Notes under the pieces: model-generated | Databases searched by the model: none | Told to the model about the DNA's origin: nothing | Seen by the model: the letters and a program-made list of their open reading frames with translations, nothing else | Source of the DNA: Parafilimonas sp. | GTDB lineage: Bacteria > Bacteroidota > Bacteroidia > Chitinophagales > Chitinophagaceae | Direction: 5' to 3' | Assembly (NCBI GenBank): GCA_025927795.1 | Contig: JAICKT010000004.1 | Coordinates: forward strand, 1 to 29,232 | Length of the DNA stretch: 29,232 bases | Part shown: piece after piece, positions 1 through 8,041 of the stretch | Position numbering within the stretch: position 1 is the first letter of the stretch | Layout of the letters: each line of letters opens with the position of its first letter | Translations under genes and position numbers: made by a program

Positions 1-234
1 ATTTAAATGGAACACTTTTCTGTAAGAAGTTTTCAAAAGTTATAGCGAGTTAGCATTAAGCGGAACGTTACAAAATGCATATTTCGTTACCTTTACTCCG
101 CTTTATTCTTCAGTACAATGAGGTAAATAATGAGTAGATGTTCTTTTAAATTTTGAACTTTTTGACGATGAGATTTTTGCGGAGTTAAAAGTTATTTCTG
201 TCCTCCCGATGTACTATATCAAAGTATTTCAATT

Positions 235-268
235 GCCTGTAAATTTTTATTGATTTACAGGCTTTTTT
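235..268 (+). terminator. Rho-independent terminator of a gene left of the window
   Basis: Perfect 10-bp inverted repeat (235-244 gcctgtaaat and 253-262 atttacaggc) with an 8-nt loop, followed by TTTTTT. The T-run lies on the + strand, so it ends a transcript that enters from the left. No gene end could be recognised to its left in the 234 bases available. Confidence 0.8.
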
Positions 269-590
269 ATTTTAGCATTTATAGATTTTCATGATAAAGC
301 AGGCTTCGACGCTTACAAGTTTTTCGGAGGGCTGCGGAGAGCAGTTGTAACAGCGTTTATGTATATATTCCAGGTAGCAATCGTTTCAAATAAACCCAAA
401 AGTTTCAGGCAAATCAAAATGCATGAACTGTATAATCTGTTAACAGATGGAACATAAATCGGTACATGTGAAAACCTTGAACATTACGGTACAGACTTAT
501 TGTTAGAGAAAGATTGGTGCCTGTGTTATAATGTTAACTTGAATTTATTCGGCACTAATTTAATAGCTTTAGCATCAATCAAATTCTTTT
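269..590. other. Intergenic stretch before the sugar operon
   Basis: No credible coding frame was found on either strand. A weak promoter candidate lies at its end: TTG at 539-541, then 22 bases, then TAGCTTTA at 564-571, which resembles the Bacteroidota TTTG/TAnnTTTG boxes imperfectly. It would put transcription start roughly a dozen bases before the cupin start codon. Confidence 0.4.
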
Positions 591-950
591 ATGAATAAAG
601 TAAATATTGAAGAAAAACTTGCATTGATTAATGACTATTGGAATCCTCGTGTTGCCGGTGAATTAAACGGTCAGCAGGTAAAACTTGTAAAGTTTAAAGG
701 CGAATTTGTTTTTCATAAACACGATAATGAAGATGAAATGTTTTGTGTGTTGAAAGGAAGTTTTAAAATGGAGTATCGCGATAAAACAATTACGATAAAC
801 GAAAACGAATTTGTAATTGTGCCGCGTGGTGTTGAACACAAACCTGTTGCTGATGAAGAAGTTTCTGTGATGTTGTTTGAGCCTGCATCAACATTAAACA
901 CAGGCAATATAGAAAATGAATTTACAAAACATGAACTGAATAAAATCTGA
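591..950 (+). CDS. Small single-domain cupin protein
   Basis: A 119-residue cytoplasmic protein made of one cupin beta-barrel. The two cupin motifs are visible. Motif 1 has H42, H44, E49 and then G56, fitting HxHx4Ex6G. Motif 2 has P78 and H83 in VPRGVEHKP. The metal-binding set H/H/E/H is therefore complete. There is no signal peptide and no DNA-binding domain. It is the first gene of the operon, 11 bases ahead of the GH3 gene, so it probably acts in or near the same sugar pathway, for instance as a sugar or sugar-acid binding or isomerising protein. Cupins are too diverse to name a reaction; the family is certain, the function is not. Confidence 0.85.
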   Translation: MNKVNIEEKLALINDYWNPRVAGELNGQQVKLVKFKGEFVFHKHDNEDEMFCVLKGSFKMEYRDKTITINENEFVIVPRGVEHKPVADEEVSVMLFEPASTLNTGNIENEFTKHELNKI

Positions 951-961
951 CGTTGCATCTT

Positions 962-3103
962 ATGATAAGAAGAATAGTTTTTGCCATTGCGCTTTTTGTT
1001 TCTATTCAATCCAATGCACAACAAAAATTTTTATTTCGCGATACTACACAAACCATTGATACACGTGTAAATGATTTATTGCATAAACTAACACTCGAAG
1101 AAAAAATCTCTTTCCTTGGTTATCAAAGCAAAGCTGTTGATCGTTTAAACATTCCTGCATATAACTGGTGGAACGAAGCTTTGCATGGTGTTGCACGTGC
1201 CGGTAACGCAACCATATTTCCGCAAGCCATCGGCATGGCTGCGAGTTTCAATAATGATTTATTGCGAGAATGTGCTAATGCTATTTCAACAGAAGCACGA
1301 GCAAAATATAATCTGGCATCGCAAAGCGGCAATCATTTTCAATATATGGGGTTAACATTTTGGTCTCCGAATATTAATATTTTTCGTGATCCGCGCTGGG
1401 GTCGCGGGCAAGAAACATATGGTGAAGATCCTTTTTTAACTGGCGTAATGGGAACTGCTTTTGTTCAGGGCATACAAGGTGATGATCCTTTGCATTTAAA
1501 AGCTTCCGCATGTGCAAAACATTACGCCGTGCATAGCGGACCCGAAAAAGAACGCCATGGTTTTAATGCCATTGTTGATGAAAAAGATTTACGCGAAACA
1601 TACTTATATGCTTTTCATAAATTGGTTGATGCACATGTTGAATCTGTGATGACTGCTTATAATGCTGTGAATGGTGAGCCATGCAGTATTAATAAACATT
1701 TACTACAGGATATATTAAAAAACGAATGGCATTTTAAAGGTCATGTTGTTACAGATTGCGGAGCATTAGATGATATTTATACAGCACATAAAACATATCC
1801 TACAACAGTTGAAGTTGCCGCCGCCGCAATAAAAAACGGAGTTGATTTAGAGTGTGGAAGCATCTTGCACAATGATGTAATGCGGGCTATCAATCAAAAG
1901 CTTTTAAACCAACAAGATGTTGACAGCGCTCTATCACATATACTTCGCACAGAAATAAAACTTGGGTTTTTTAATGACAGCACAACATCATCATACAAAA
2001 CATATTTAGCAGATAGTATTGCCAACAAATATCATAGAATGTTGTCTCGTAAAATGGCTGAACAAAGCATGGTTTTATTAAAAAATGATAACAATATTCT
2101 TCCGCTCAATTTAAAAAAATATCCGCAGTTAATGATTGTTGGTCCGAATGCTTCATCGTTGGATGCATTGCTTGGAAACTATCATGGTGTTAGTGATAAC
2201 GCTGTAAATTTTGTTGAAGGAATTACAAAAGCAGTTGGTGTTGGTGCACGTGTTGAATACGACCAGGGTTGCGATTATAAAGACACAACAAAGTTTGGTG
2301 GCATTTGGGCGGCAGGCAATGCAAACATCACCATTGCATGTTTGGGTTTAACGCCTGTGTATGAAGGTGAGGAAGGTGATGCATTTTTATCTGAGTATGG
2401 TGCTGACAGAAAAACGTTAAGCATTCCTGCTGCGCATATTGCTTATTTAAAAGCATTGCGTAAAGGCACAAAAAACCCAATCATACTTGTTATTAATTCA
2501 GGCAGCGCTGTTGATGTAACTGAACTCGCGCCTTATGCTGATGCTATCATTCTTGCATGGTATCCCGGTGAAGAAGGTGGAGACGCATTGGCTGATATTT
2601 TGTTTGGAAAAGTTTCGCCATCAGGACATTTACCAGTTACGTTTTATAAATCTGTTGACCAATTGCCTGCATATAATAATTATGCAATGCAGGGCAGAAC
2701 GTATCGCTACTTTAATGGCGAAGTTGAATATCCGTTTGGCTTTGGAATGAGTTATACAAAGTTTGATTATGCGTGGAGCCATAACCCAATCATCAAACAT
2801 GATTCAATATCGTTTTCTATCAACATAAAAAATACAGGTAATTATAACGGCGATGAGGTGGCACAGATGTATGTATATTATCCGCGAATTAAAGGAATGC
2901 CAATCGAAGAATTAAAAGCATTCAAAAGAATTCCATTAAAAATAAATGAGGAAAGGGTTATATCTTTTTCCGTTGCATTATCTGAATTAAAAAAATGGGA
3001 TGATGCAACAAATGCATGGAAATTATACAGCGGCAATTATACTATTGCTGTTGGAAGTAATTCTTCCGATGAAAAACTCAGCGCACAAATCACGATAAAA
3101 TAA
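962..3103 (+). CDS. Exported GH3 beta-glycosidase (xylosidase/glucosidase type)
   Basis: Glycoside hydrolase family 3 enzyme that removes non-reducing-end sugars with retention. The ATG at 962 is preferred over an in-frame TTG at 953, because it directly begins a Sec signal peptide (MIRRIVFAIALFVSIQSNA, then QQ). N-terminal TIM-barrel signatures include NWWNEALHGVARAG, RDPRWGRGQETYGEDP and AKHYAVHS. The predicted nucleophile is the Asp of VTDCGALDD (D265 counted from the ATG). The alpha/beta sandwich domain follows, then a fibronectin-III-like C-terminal domain ending near residue 713. The NWWNEALHG and TDCGA motifs resemble the Xyl3A/plant beta-xylosidase branch, but GH3 specificity cannot be read from sequence. 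Its stop codon overlaps the start of the GH172 gene (TAATG), and the galactonate genes that follow suggest a galactose-containing substrate. Confidence 0.9.
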   Translation: MIRRIVFAIALFVSIQSNAQQKFLFRDTTQTIDTRVNDLLHKLTLEEKISFLGYQSKAVDRLNIPAYNWWNEALHGVARAGNATIFPQAIGMAASFNNDLLRECANAISTEARAKYNLASQSGNHFQYMGLTFWSPNINIFRDPRWGRGQETYGEDPFLTGVMGTAFVQGIQGDDPLHLKASACAKHYAVHSGPEKERHGFNAIVDEKDLRETYLYAFHKLVDAHVESVMTAYNAVNGEPCSINKHLLQDILKNEWHFKGHVVTDCGALDDIYTAHKTYPTTVEVAAAAIKNGVDLECGSILHNDVMRAINQKLLNQQDVDSALSHILRTEIKLGFFNDSTTSSYKTYLADSIANKYHRMLSRKMAEQSMVLLKNDNNILPLNLKKYPQLMIVGPNASSLDALLGNYHGVSDNAVNFVEGITKAVGVGARVEYDQGCDYKDTTKFGGIWAAGNANITIACLGLTPVYEGEEGDAFLSEYGADRKTLSIPAAHIAYLKALRKGTKNPIILVINSGSAVDVTELAPYADAIILAWYPGEEGGDALADILFGKVSPSGHLPVTFYKSVDQLPAYNNYAMQGRTYRYFNGEVEYPFGFGMSYTKFDYAWSHNPIIKHDSISFSINIKNTGNYNGDEVAQMYVYYPRIKGMPIEELKAFKRIPLKINEERVISFSVALSELKKWDDATNAWKLYSGNYTIAVGSNSSDEKLSAQITIK

Positions 3104-5046
3104 TGAGAAGAAAGAATTCATTACTGATTTTTTTTATTGCATTGTCATCAGTATCATTTTCTCAAAGCAATACTTTAAATGTTGCATATTTTTTGAAACA
3201 ATTTTATGATTTTTCTTTATTGCCTGCTTATGAAGAAAATACTTACGCTGCTGAAGTTTCAACATACGACACAACGGGCGGCAATGATGATGGCTTTAAT
3301 GGCACTTATTCTTTTATCAGAAGAAATGCGGACAGTTCGTTAATAATCTTTGAACAAAAAGGACCGGGTGTTGTCAACCGTTTTTGGACGCCAACTCCAT
3401 CAATTGATACACTCGATTTTTATATTGATGATACACTGCAAAAATCTTTTTCTGTATGCTATATGGATTTATTCAGCGGCAAAGTTTATCCGTTTGTTGC
3501 GCCGCTTTGCAATAATCAGCTGGGTGGTTATTATTGCTATCTGCCCATACCATTTAATAAATTTTGCAGGATTATTTTAAGAGGAAAACAAACACAGTTT
3601 CACCAAATTGGTTATCGTTTATTTAAAGATGATGTGCATGTGAAAAGTTTTTTATTAGCGTTTAGCGACGATGAAAAAGCTGCATTAGAAAAGATAAAAT
3701 CAGCATGGCAAAACACCGAAGCAATCATAAAAAATATAAACGGCATTACATCATCACAAAAAACAATCACATTAAAACCGGGCGAAACATCCGTCGCATT
3801 CAAATCTGAAGGGCCCGGCCGCATTGCAGGTTTTGAAATTATATCGCAATCCACATTAGATACAATTGCAAAAAATATTGATATAAAAATAATATGGGAC
3901 GATGATAAGCAAGCTGCTGTTTATTGTCCGCTTGCAGATTATTTTGGTTATGCTTTTGGTAAAGCTTCAATGCAGGGAGTTATGATTGGCAGTGATGGAA
4001 AAAAACATTACTCATGGTTTCCGATGCCTTATGATAAATCTGCAAAAATTGAATTGATATATAGAAAAACAAATAATGATACTTTGCTCAGCGGCGTTAC
4101 ATTTTTGGTGAAAGTTTATATTCAGCATAAAAAAAGAGATGCACTAACGGAAGGAAAATTTTATGCAACATGGAGCCATGAAAACCCTGTTGCAACAGGT
4201 AAGCCATTTACAATGCTTGATGTAAAAGGCAAAGGACATTTTGCAGGCGTTGCATTGCAGGCGCAGGGTTTAAAATCTGGGATGACAATATTTTTTGAAG
4301 GTGACGATTCCACTGTTATTGATGGCGAAACACGTTTTCACGGTACGGGTTCTGAAGATTTTTTTAATGGTGGCTGGTATGCATTGTTAGACCGTTGGAA
4401 TGATGCGATGAGTTTACCACTTTCCGGTTGTCTGTATTATTCAACGGCACTTTCAAGAGCCGGCGGTTACCGTTATTTTTTGAATGATAAAATTTCTTTC
4501 AGCAAATCTTTTTTGCAAACTATAGAACATGGCCCGCAACATAATTTATTCCCTTCGGATTATACTTCTGTAAGCTACTATTATTGCGACAGGAACAACA
4601 CGCAAAATATCATTCCATCAAACAATAACACACAAATTTATAAGCCTGATACGTTAGAGTTTTATCCGCAGATAACGCCTTCCGCGATGGATGGAAATAT
4701 GAATATGGAAACAAAATGGGATGGGCCTGCAAAAAAAATGTTTTATACAATCAGCGATGAATCTTTATTGAAATTTTACTTTAAGAATATACCTGCAGGC
4801 AGCTATACTGTTTACATTAATTATGATAAAGGAATTGATGCAGCGCAGTTTTCTGTATGGCAAACGCAAACACAAATCTCAGGGTGGATTGATGCTTATG
4901 CTTCATCAACAGAAAAATTTCAAACACAAAAAGCGGGCGAAATAAATATCACCGAATTGAATCAAACTATTTCTTTCCACTTTAAAACAACAGTTCAACG
5001 TAATAAATTCTCATTGTCAAAAATTGTTTTTATAAAAAATAAATAA
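3103..5046 (+). CDS. Exported GH172 (DUF2961) glycoside hydrolase
   Basis: DUF2961 protein, now family GH172, whose known members act on furanosidic sugars (alpha-D-fructofuranosidase/difructose-anhydride enzymes and D-arabinofuranosidases). A Sec signal peptide covers about residues 1-20 (RRKNSLLIFFIALSSVSFSQ). The family's acidic core is clear: FFEGDD near residue 399 and HGTGSEDFFNGGWY near 413-426. E399 and E418 are the candidate catalytic glutamates. At 647 residues it is longer than single-domain members. The last 120 or so residues look like a separate beta-rich domain. The start overlaps the GH3 stop by one base and the stop lies one base before the aldolase gene, so it is translated as part of the same operon. 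The actual sugar is unknown; galactofuranose or arabinofuranose would suit the neighbours. Confidence 0.87.
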   Translation: MRRKNSLLIFFIALSSVSFSQSNTLNVAYFLKQFYDFSLLPAYEENTYAAEVSTYDTTGGNDDGFNGTYSFIRRNADSSLIIFEQKGPGVVNRFWTPTPSIDTLDFYIDDTLQKSFSVCYMDLFSGKVYPFVAPLCNNQLGGYYCYLPIPFNKFCRIILRGKQTQFHQIGYRLFKDDVHVKSFLLAFSDDEKAALEKIKSAWQNTEAIIKNINGITSSQKTITLKPGETSVAFKSEGPGRIAGFEIISQSTLDTIAKNIDIKIIWDDDKQAAVYCPLADYFGYAFGKASMQGVMIGSDGKKHYSWFPMPYDKSAKIELIYRKTNNDTLLSGVTFLVKVYIQHKKRDALTEGKFYATWSHENPVATGKPFTMLDVKGKGHFAGVALQAQGLKSGMTIFFEGDDSTVIDGETRFHGTGSEDFFNGGWYALLDRWNDAMSLPLSGCLYYSTALSRAGGYRYFLNDKISFSKSFLQTIEHGPQHNLFPSDYTSVSYYYCDRNNTQNIIPSNNNTQIYKPDTLEFYPQITPSAMDGNMNMETKWDGPAKKMFYTISDESLLKFYFKNIPAGSYTVYINYDKGIDAAQFSVWQTQTQISGWIDAYASSTEKFQTQKAGEINITELNQTISFHFKTTVQRNKFSLSKIVFIKNK

Positions 5047-5047
5047 C

Positions 5048-5683
5048 ATGAATGAGTTGCTTTCAAAAGCATTAACCCAAAAAATTTTACCGGCAATTGT
5101 TTTTCATGATGAAGAAAATGTGTTGCCTGTTGCCGAAGCTTTTTTAAATGGCGGATTGAATGTAATTGAAGTGCCTGCAAGAACACCAATTGCATTAAAC
5201 GCAGTAAGCGCTATTCGAAAAAAATTTCCCAAAATGTTTGTTGGTGCTGGAACATTGTTAACGACAACATTATTAAACGATGCCATCAATGCAGGCGCTC
5301 AGTTTGGTTTAAGTTCATCATTAAACAATAAAGTTTGTAATGAAGCAAGACAAAAACAATTTCCATTTATTCCCGGTGTGATGACGCCAAGTGAAATTGA
5401 ATTAGCTTATGAATTAGGCTATGATATTCAGAAATTATTTCCTGCTTCACAAATTGGCGGAGCATCTTTTTTAAAAGCGATGTTGGGTCCGTATGAACAA
5501 CTCAATATTCAATTTATTCCAATGGGCGGTATCAATGTTTCAAACATGCATGAATATCATCAATTAAAAAATGTAGTCGCTGTTGGTGGAAGCTGGCTTG
5601 CATCACAACAGATGATGAAAGAGAAAAACTATAAAGAAATTGAAGAAACAGTGAGGCAAGCATTGCAAGCAATAAAGCATTAA
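5048..5683 (+). CDS. dgoA: 2-dehydro-3-deoxy-6-phosphogalactonate/gluconate aldolase
   Basis: Class I KDPG-type aldolase of 211 residues, the normal family length, that splits the phosphorylated 2-keto-3-deoxy sugar acid into pyruvate and glyceraldehyde-3-phosphate in the cytoplasm. The Schiff-base lysine is K129 in QKLFPAS. The catalytic glutamate is E41, followed by R45-T46 in IEVPARTP, corresponding to the E45/R49-T50 region of E. coli Eda. The usual IEVTLRTP is slightly altered here to IEVPARTP. Phosphate-binding glycines are in MGGIN and VGGSW. KDPG and KDPGal aldolases cannot be told apart by sequence alone, but the adjacent dgoD and dgoK genes make the galactonate route the likely one. 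Confidence 0.88.
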   Translation: MNELLSKALTQKILPAIVFHDEENVLPVAEAFLNGGLNVIEVPARTPIALNAVSAIRKKFPKMFVGAGTLLTTTLLNDAINAGAQFGLSSSLNNKVCNEARQKQFPFIPGVMTPSEIELAYELGYDIQKLFPASQIGGASFLKAMLGPYEQLNIQFIPMGGINVSNMHEYHQLKNVVAVGGSWLASQQMMKEKNYKEIEETVRQALQAIKH

Positions 5684-5692
5684 ACAATTCAC

Positions 5693-6841
5693 ATGAAAAT
5701 CAAGTCACATCAACTATACATAATTCCGCCGCGTTGGTTGTTTTTAAAAATTGAAACAGATGAAGGCATTGTTGGTTGGGGCGAACCAATTATTGAAGGC
5801 AAAGCAGCAACCGTTAAAGCTGCCGTTGATGAATTGATGCAAAGTTTAATTGGCAAAGACCCGATGGATATTGAACATCATTGGAACACGATGTATCGTG
5901 GTGGTTTTTATCGTGGCGGACCAATTTTAATGAGCGCAATTTCCGGTATTGACCAGGCATTGTGGGACATTAAAGGAAAGTATTTTAATGCACCAATTTA
6001 TCAATTAATTGGTGGCAAGGCACGAGATAAAATGCGTGTATATTCATGGATTGGTGGCGACAGACCAAATGATATTGCCAATGCCGCAAAGGCTGCAAAA
6101 GAACAAGGTTTTACTGCTGTGAAAATGAATGCGACGGATGAGATGCAATACATCGATTCTTATGAAAAAATTAAACGTGTATTGCAACGTGTTGCTGCTT
6201 TGAGAGACGCTGTTGGAATGAGTGTTGAAGTAGGCATAGATTTTCATGGAAGATTGCATAAACCAATGGCGAAAGTGCTGGCAAAAGAACTGGAACAATT
6301 TCATCCCATGTTTATTGAAGAACCTGTGTTACCTGAAAATAATGAAGCGCTGAAAGAAATTGCGCAATTAACATCTATACCAATTGCAACAGGTGAAAGA
6401 ATGTTTAGTCGCTGGCATTTTAAACAATTGTTACACGATGGTTATGTTGATATTATTCAGCCAGATTTATCACATGCAGGCGGCATAACAGAATGCAAAA
6501 AAATTATTTCAATGGCTGAAGCGTACGATGTTGCTGCGGCGCCACATTGTCCGCTGGGACCAATTGCTCTTGCTGCATGTTTGCAGGTTGATGCAACTTG
6601 TCATAACGCATTTATACAGGAACAAAGTTTGGGCATTCATTATAACACAAATAATGATTTGCTTGATTATTTACAGGATGCGTCTGTGTTTAAATATGAA
6701 AATGGTTTTGTAAATATTCCGTCTGCGCCAGGATTAGGAATTACAATCAATGAAGAGAAAGTGATTGAGATAGCGAAGCTTGGTCACAACTGGAAGAATC
6801 CGTTGTGGCATCATGAAGATGGCAGCGTTGCTGAATGGTAA
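5693..6841 (+). CDS. dgoD: D-galactonate dehydratase
   Basis: Enolase-superfamily (mandelate racemase subgroup) enzyme that dehydrates D-galactonate to 2-keto-3-deoxygalactonate. It is 382 residues, the same length as E. coli DgoD, and its key residues fall at the same numbers: metal ligands D183, E209 and E235, and catalytic H185 (GIDFHG) and H285 (APHCPLGP). Long stretches match the family, such as RGGFYRGGPILMSAISGIDQ and QPDLSHAGGITEC, and the C-terminus ends in VAEW as in E. coli. It starts nine bases after the aldolase stop. This is one of the most secure assignments in the window and fixes the operon's pathway as galactonate degradation. Confidence 0.96.
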   Translation: MKIKSHQLYIIPPRWLFLKIETDEGIVGWGEPIIEGKAATVKAAVDELMQSLIGKDPMDIEHHWNTMYRGGFYRGGPILMSAISGIDQALWDIKGKYFNAPIYQLIGGKARDKMRVYSWIGGDRPNDIANAAKAAKEQGFTAVKMNATDEMQYIDSYEKIKRVLQRVAALRDAVGMSVEVGIDFHGRLHKPMAKVLAKELEQFHPMFIEEPVLPENNEALKEIAQLTSIPIATGERMFSRWHFKQLLHDGYVDIIQPDLSHAGGITECKKIISMAEAYDVAAAPHCPLGPIALAACLQVDATCHNAFIQEQSLGIHYNTNNDLLDYLQDASVFKYENGFVNIPSAPGLGITINEEKVIEIAKLGHNWKNPLWHHEDGSVAEW

Positions 6842-6883
6842 TTTCAGCATATAAAATAACTACTTGCTTATGATTGCGTGCAA

Positions 6884-7831
6884 ATGAATAAATCAAAGTA
6901 TATATTAAGTTGTGATTGGGGAACGAGTTCTTTCCGTTTGCGGTTGGTTGATGTTGTAAATGGAAACATTAAAGATGAAGTGTTTTCCGATAAAGGCATT
7001 GCATCAATTAATAACGAGTTGCTGCAAGAAAATTTGAATGAAAATGAGCGAATTATTTTTTATAAAAAAAGATTGCAATTATTTATTCAGCAAATACAAT
7101 ATGATGTAAAAGATGTGCCGGTAATTATTTCAGGAATGGCTTCATCAACCATTGGCATCAAAGAATTAGGTTATGCATATATACCGTTTGACTTATCAGG
7201 CAAAGATTTAATTATTGAAAAACTTGCTGCTGATGTTTTTTGTAAGCATGAAATTTTATTGTTGTCAGGATTGCGGACAGGAAATGATGTTATGCGCGGC
7301 GAAGAAACAATCTTGTTGGGTTGTGATATCGAAAGCGAAAAAGCATTGGTGATTTTTCCCGGCACACATTCAAAACATGTTGTCGTAAAAAACAAAGTGG
7401 TTGTTGATTTTAAAACATACATGACAGGAGAATTTTTCCAACTACTTTCAACAAAAAGTTTGCTTGCAAACTCAGTTGCTGAAAACATATTGTATAATGA
7501 CGCGGCTTTCGTTGAAGGTATTAAAGAAGGAAGTACAAATAATATTTTGAATGCATCATTTCACGTAAGAACAAATCAATTATTTAATAAGCATACTGCT
7601 GAAGAAAATTATCATTATTTAAGCGGATTGTTAATTGGGAATGAGTTGAGTGAATTGTTGTCATCAGGCATAAAAAATATTGTGCTGGTTTGCAGCAACA
7701 ATTTATTGCAACAATACATCACAGCAATAAATGTTTTAAATCATAAGGAGTTCAACATAAAAACCACAAATGCTGATGAAGCTTTAATTAAAGCGCATAT
7801 TCATTTATCTAAAAATAAAAATTTGATATAA
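6884..7831 (+). CDS. dgoK: 2-dehydro-3-deoxygalactonokinase
   Basis: Kinase that phosphorylates 2-keto-3-deoxygalactonate at O6 using ATP, the step between DgoD and the aldolase. The N-terminal ASKHA-type nucleotide/phosphate loop is visible as CDWGTSSFRLRL. The family motifs IISGMASST, GEETILLG and PGTHSKHV follow. The ATG at 6884 is chosen over a GTG two codons upstream (6878). The product is 315 residues, close to the usual size of DgoK proteins. It is the last gene of the operon, 42 bases after dgoD. With it, all three steps from galactonate to pyruvate plus triose phosphate are present; galactose dehydrogenase, lactonase and a sugar transporter are not in the window. Confidence 0.92.
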   Translation: MNKSKYILSCDWGTSSFRLRLVDVVNGNIKDEVFSDKGIASINNELLQENLNENERIIFYKKRLQLFIQQIQYDVKDVPVIISGMASSTIGIKELGYAYIPFDLSGKDLIIEKLAADVFCKHEILLLSGLRTGNDVMRGEETILLGCDIESEKALVIFPGTHSKHVVVKNKVVVDFKTYMTGEFFQLLSTKSLLANSVAENILYNDAAFVEGIKEGSTNNILNASFHVRTNQLFNKHTAEENYHYLSGLLIGNELSELLSSGIKNIVLVCSNNLLQQYITAINVLNHKEFNIKTTNADEALIKAHIHLSKNKNLI

Positions 7832-7937
7832 AAATTTTACCGATTGATTTGTTATTGCTCAGCTTTAAAGCTATTATATAAGCTCATTACAAAGCATAAT
7901 GCAAGACAGAAGAATGAAACAAGTTTTTTATTACTGC

Positions 7938-8020
7938 TGAATGCAGTAGTGTGCTTTGTTAACGCTCAATGTTTTTTAGCACAAATTTTAAGAAGAAAAT
8001 TAACCACGCTACTGCATTGA
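7938..8020. repeat. Dispersed repeat copy A inside an inverted-repeat element
   Basis: The core at about 7949-8002 matches copies B, C and D of a short dispersed repeat. The consensus features are ATGTGCctt, then CTCAATG(c)TTTTTTAGcACAtA, then GGAGAAGAAAA. This copy is flanked by an 11-of-12 inverted repeat (tgaatgcagtag at 7938-7949, ctactgcattga at 8009-8020), so the unit could fold as one long stem around the core. It lies between dgoK and the LtaS-like gene and has no coding potential. Confidence 0.6.
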
Positions 8021-8029
8021 TGGCAACAT

Positions 8030-8037
8030 TATATTTG
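8030..8037 (+). promoter_or_regulatory. TAnnTTTG promoter box (TATATTTG)
   Basis: Perfect match to the Bacteroidota -7 consensus TAnnTTTG, only four bases before the ATG at 8042. No clear -33 TTTG lies at the expected distance. If used, the transcript would start at or very close to the start codon. Confidence 0.5.
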
Positions 8038-8041
8038 ATTC

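Noticed and set aside
160..234. Possible tRNA 3' end or attachment site before the left terminator
   Set aside because: No cloverleaf, T-loop or acceptor pairing could be made from the sequence.
953..961. TTG start for the GH3 gene
   Set aside because: The ATG at 962 begins a cleaner signal peptide and needs no rare start.
713..1024. Open frame on the - strand across the cupin and GH3 starts
   Set aside because: It lies opposite two well-supported genes and has no protein-family features.
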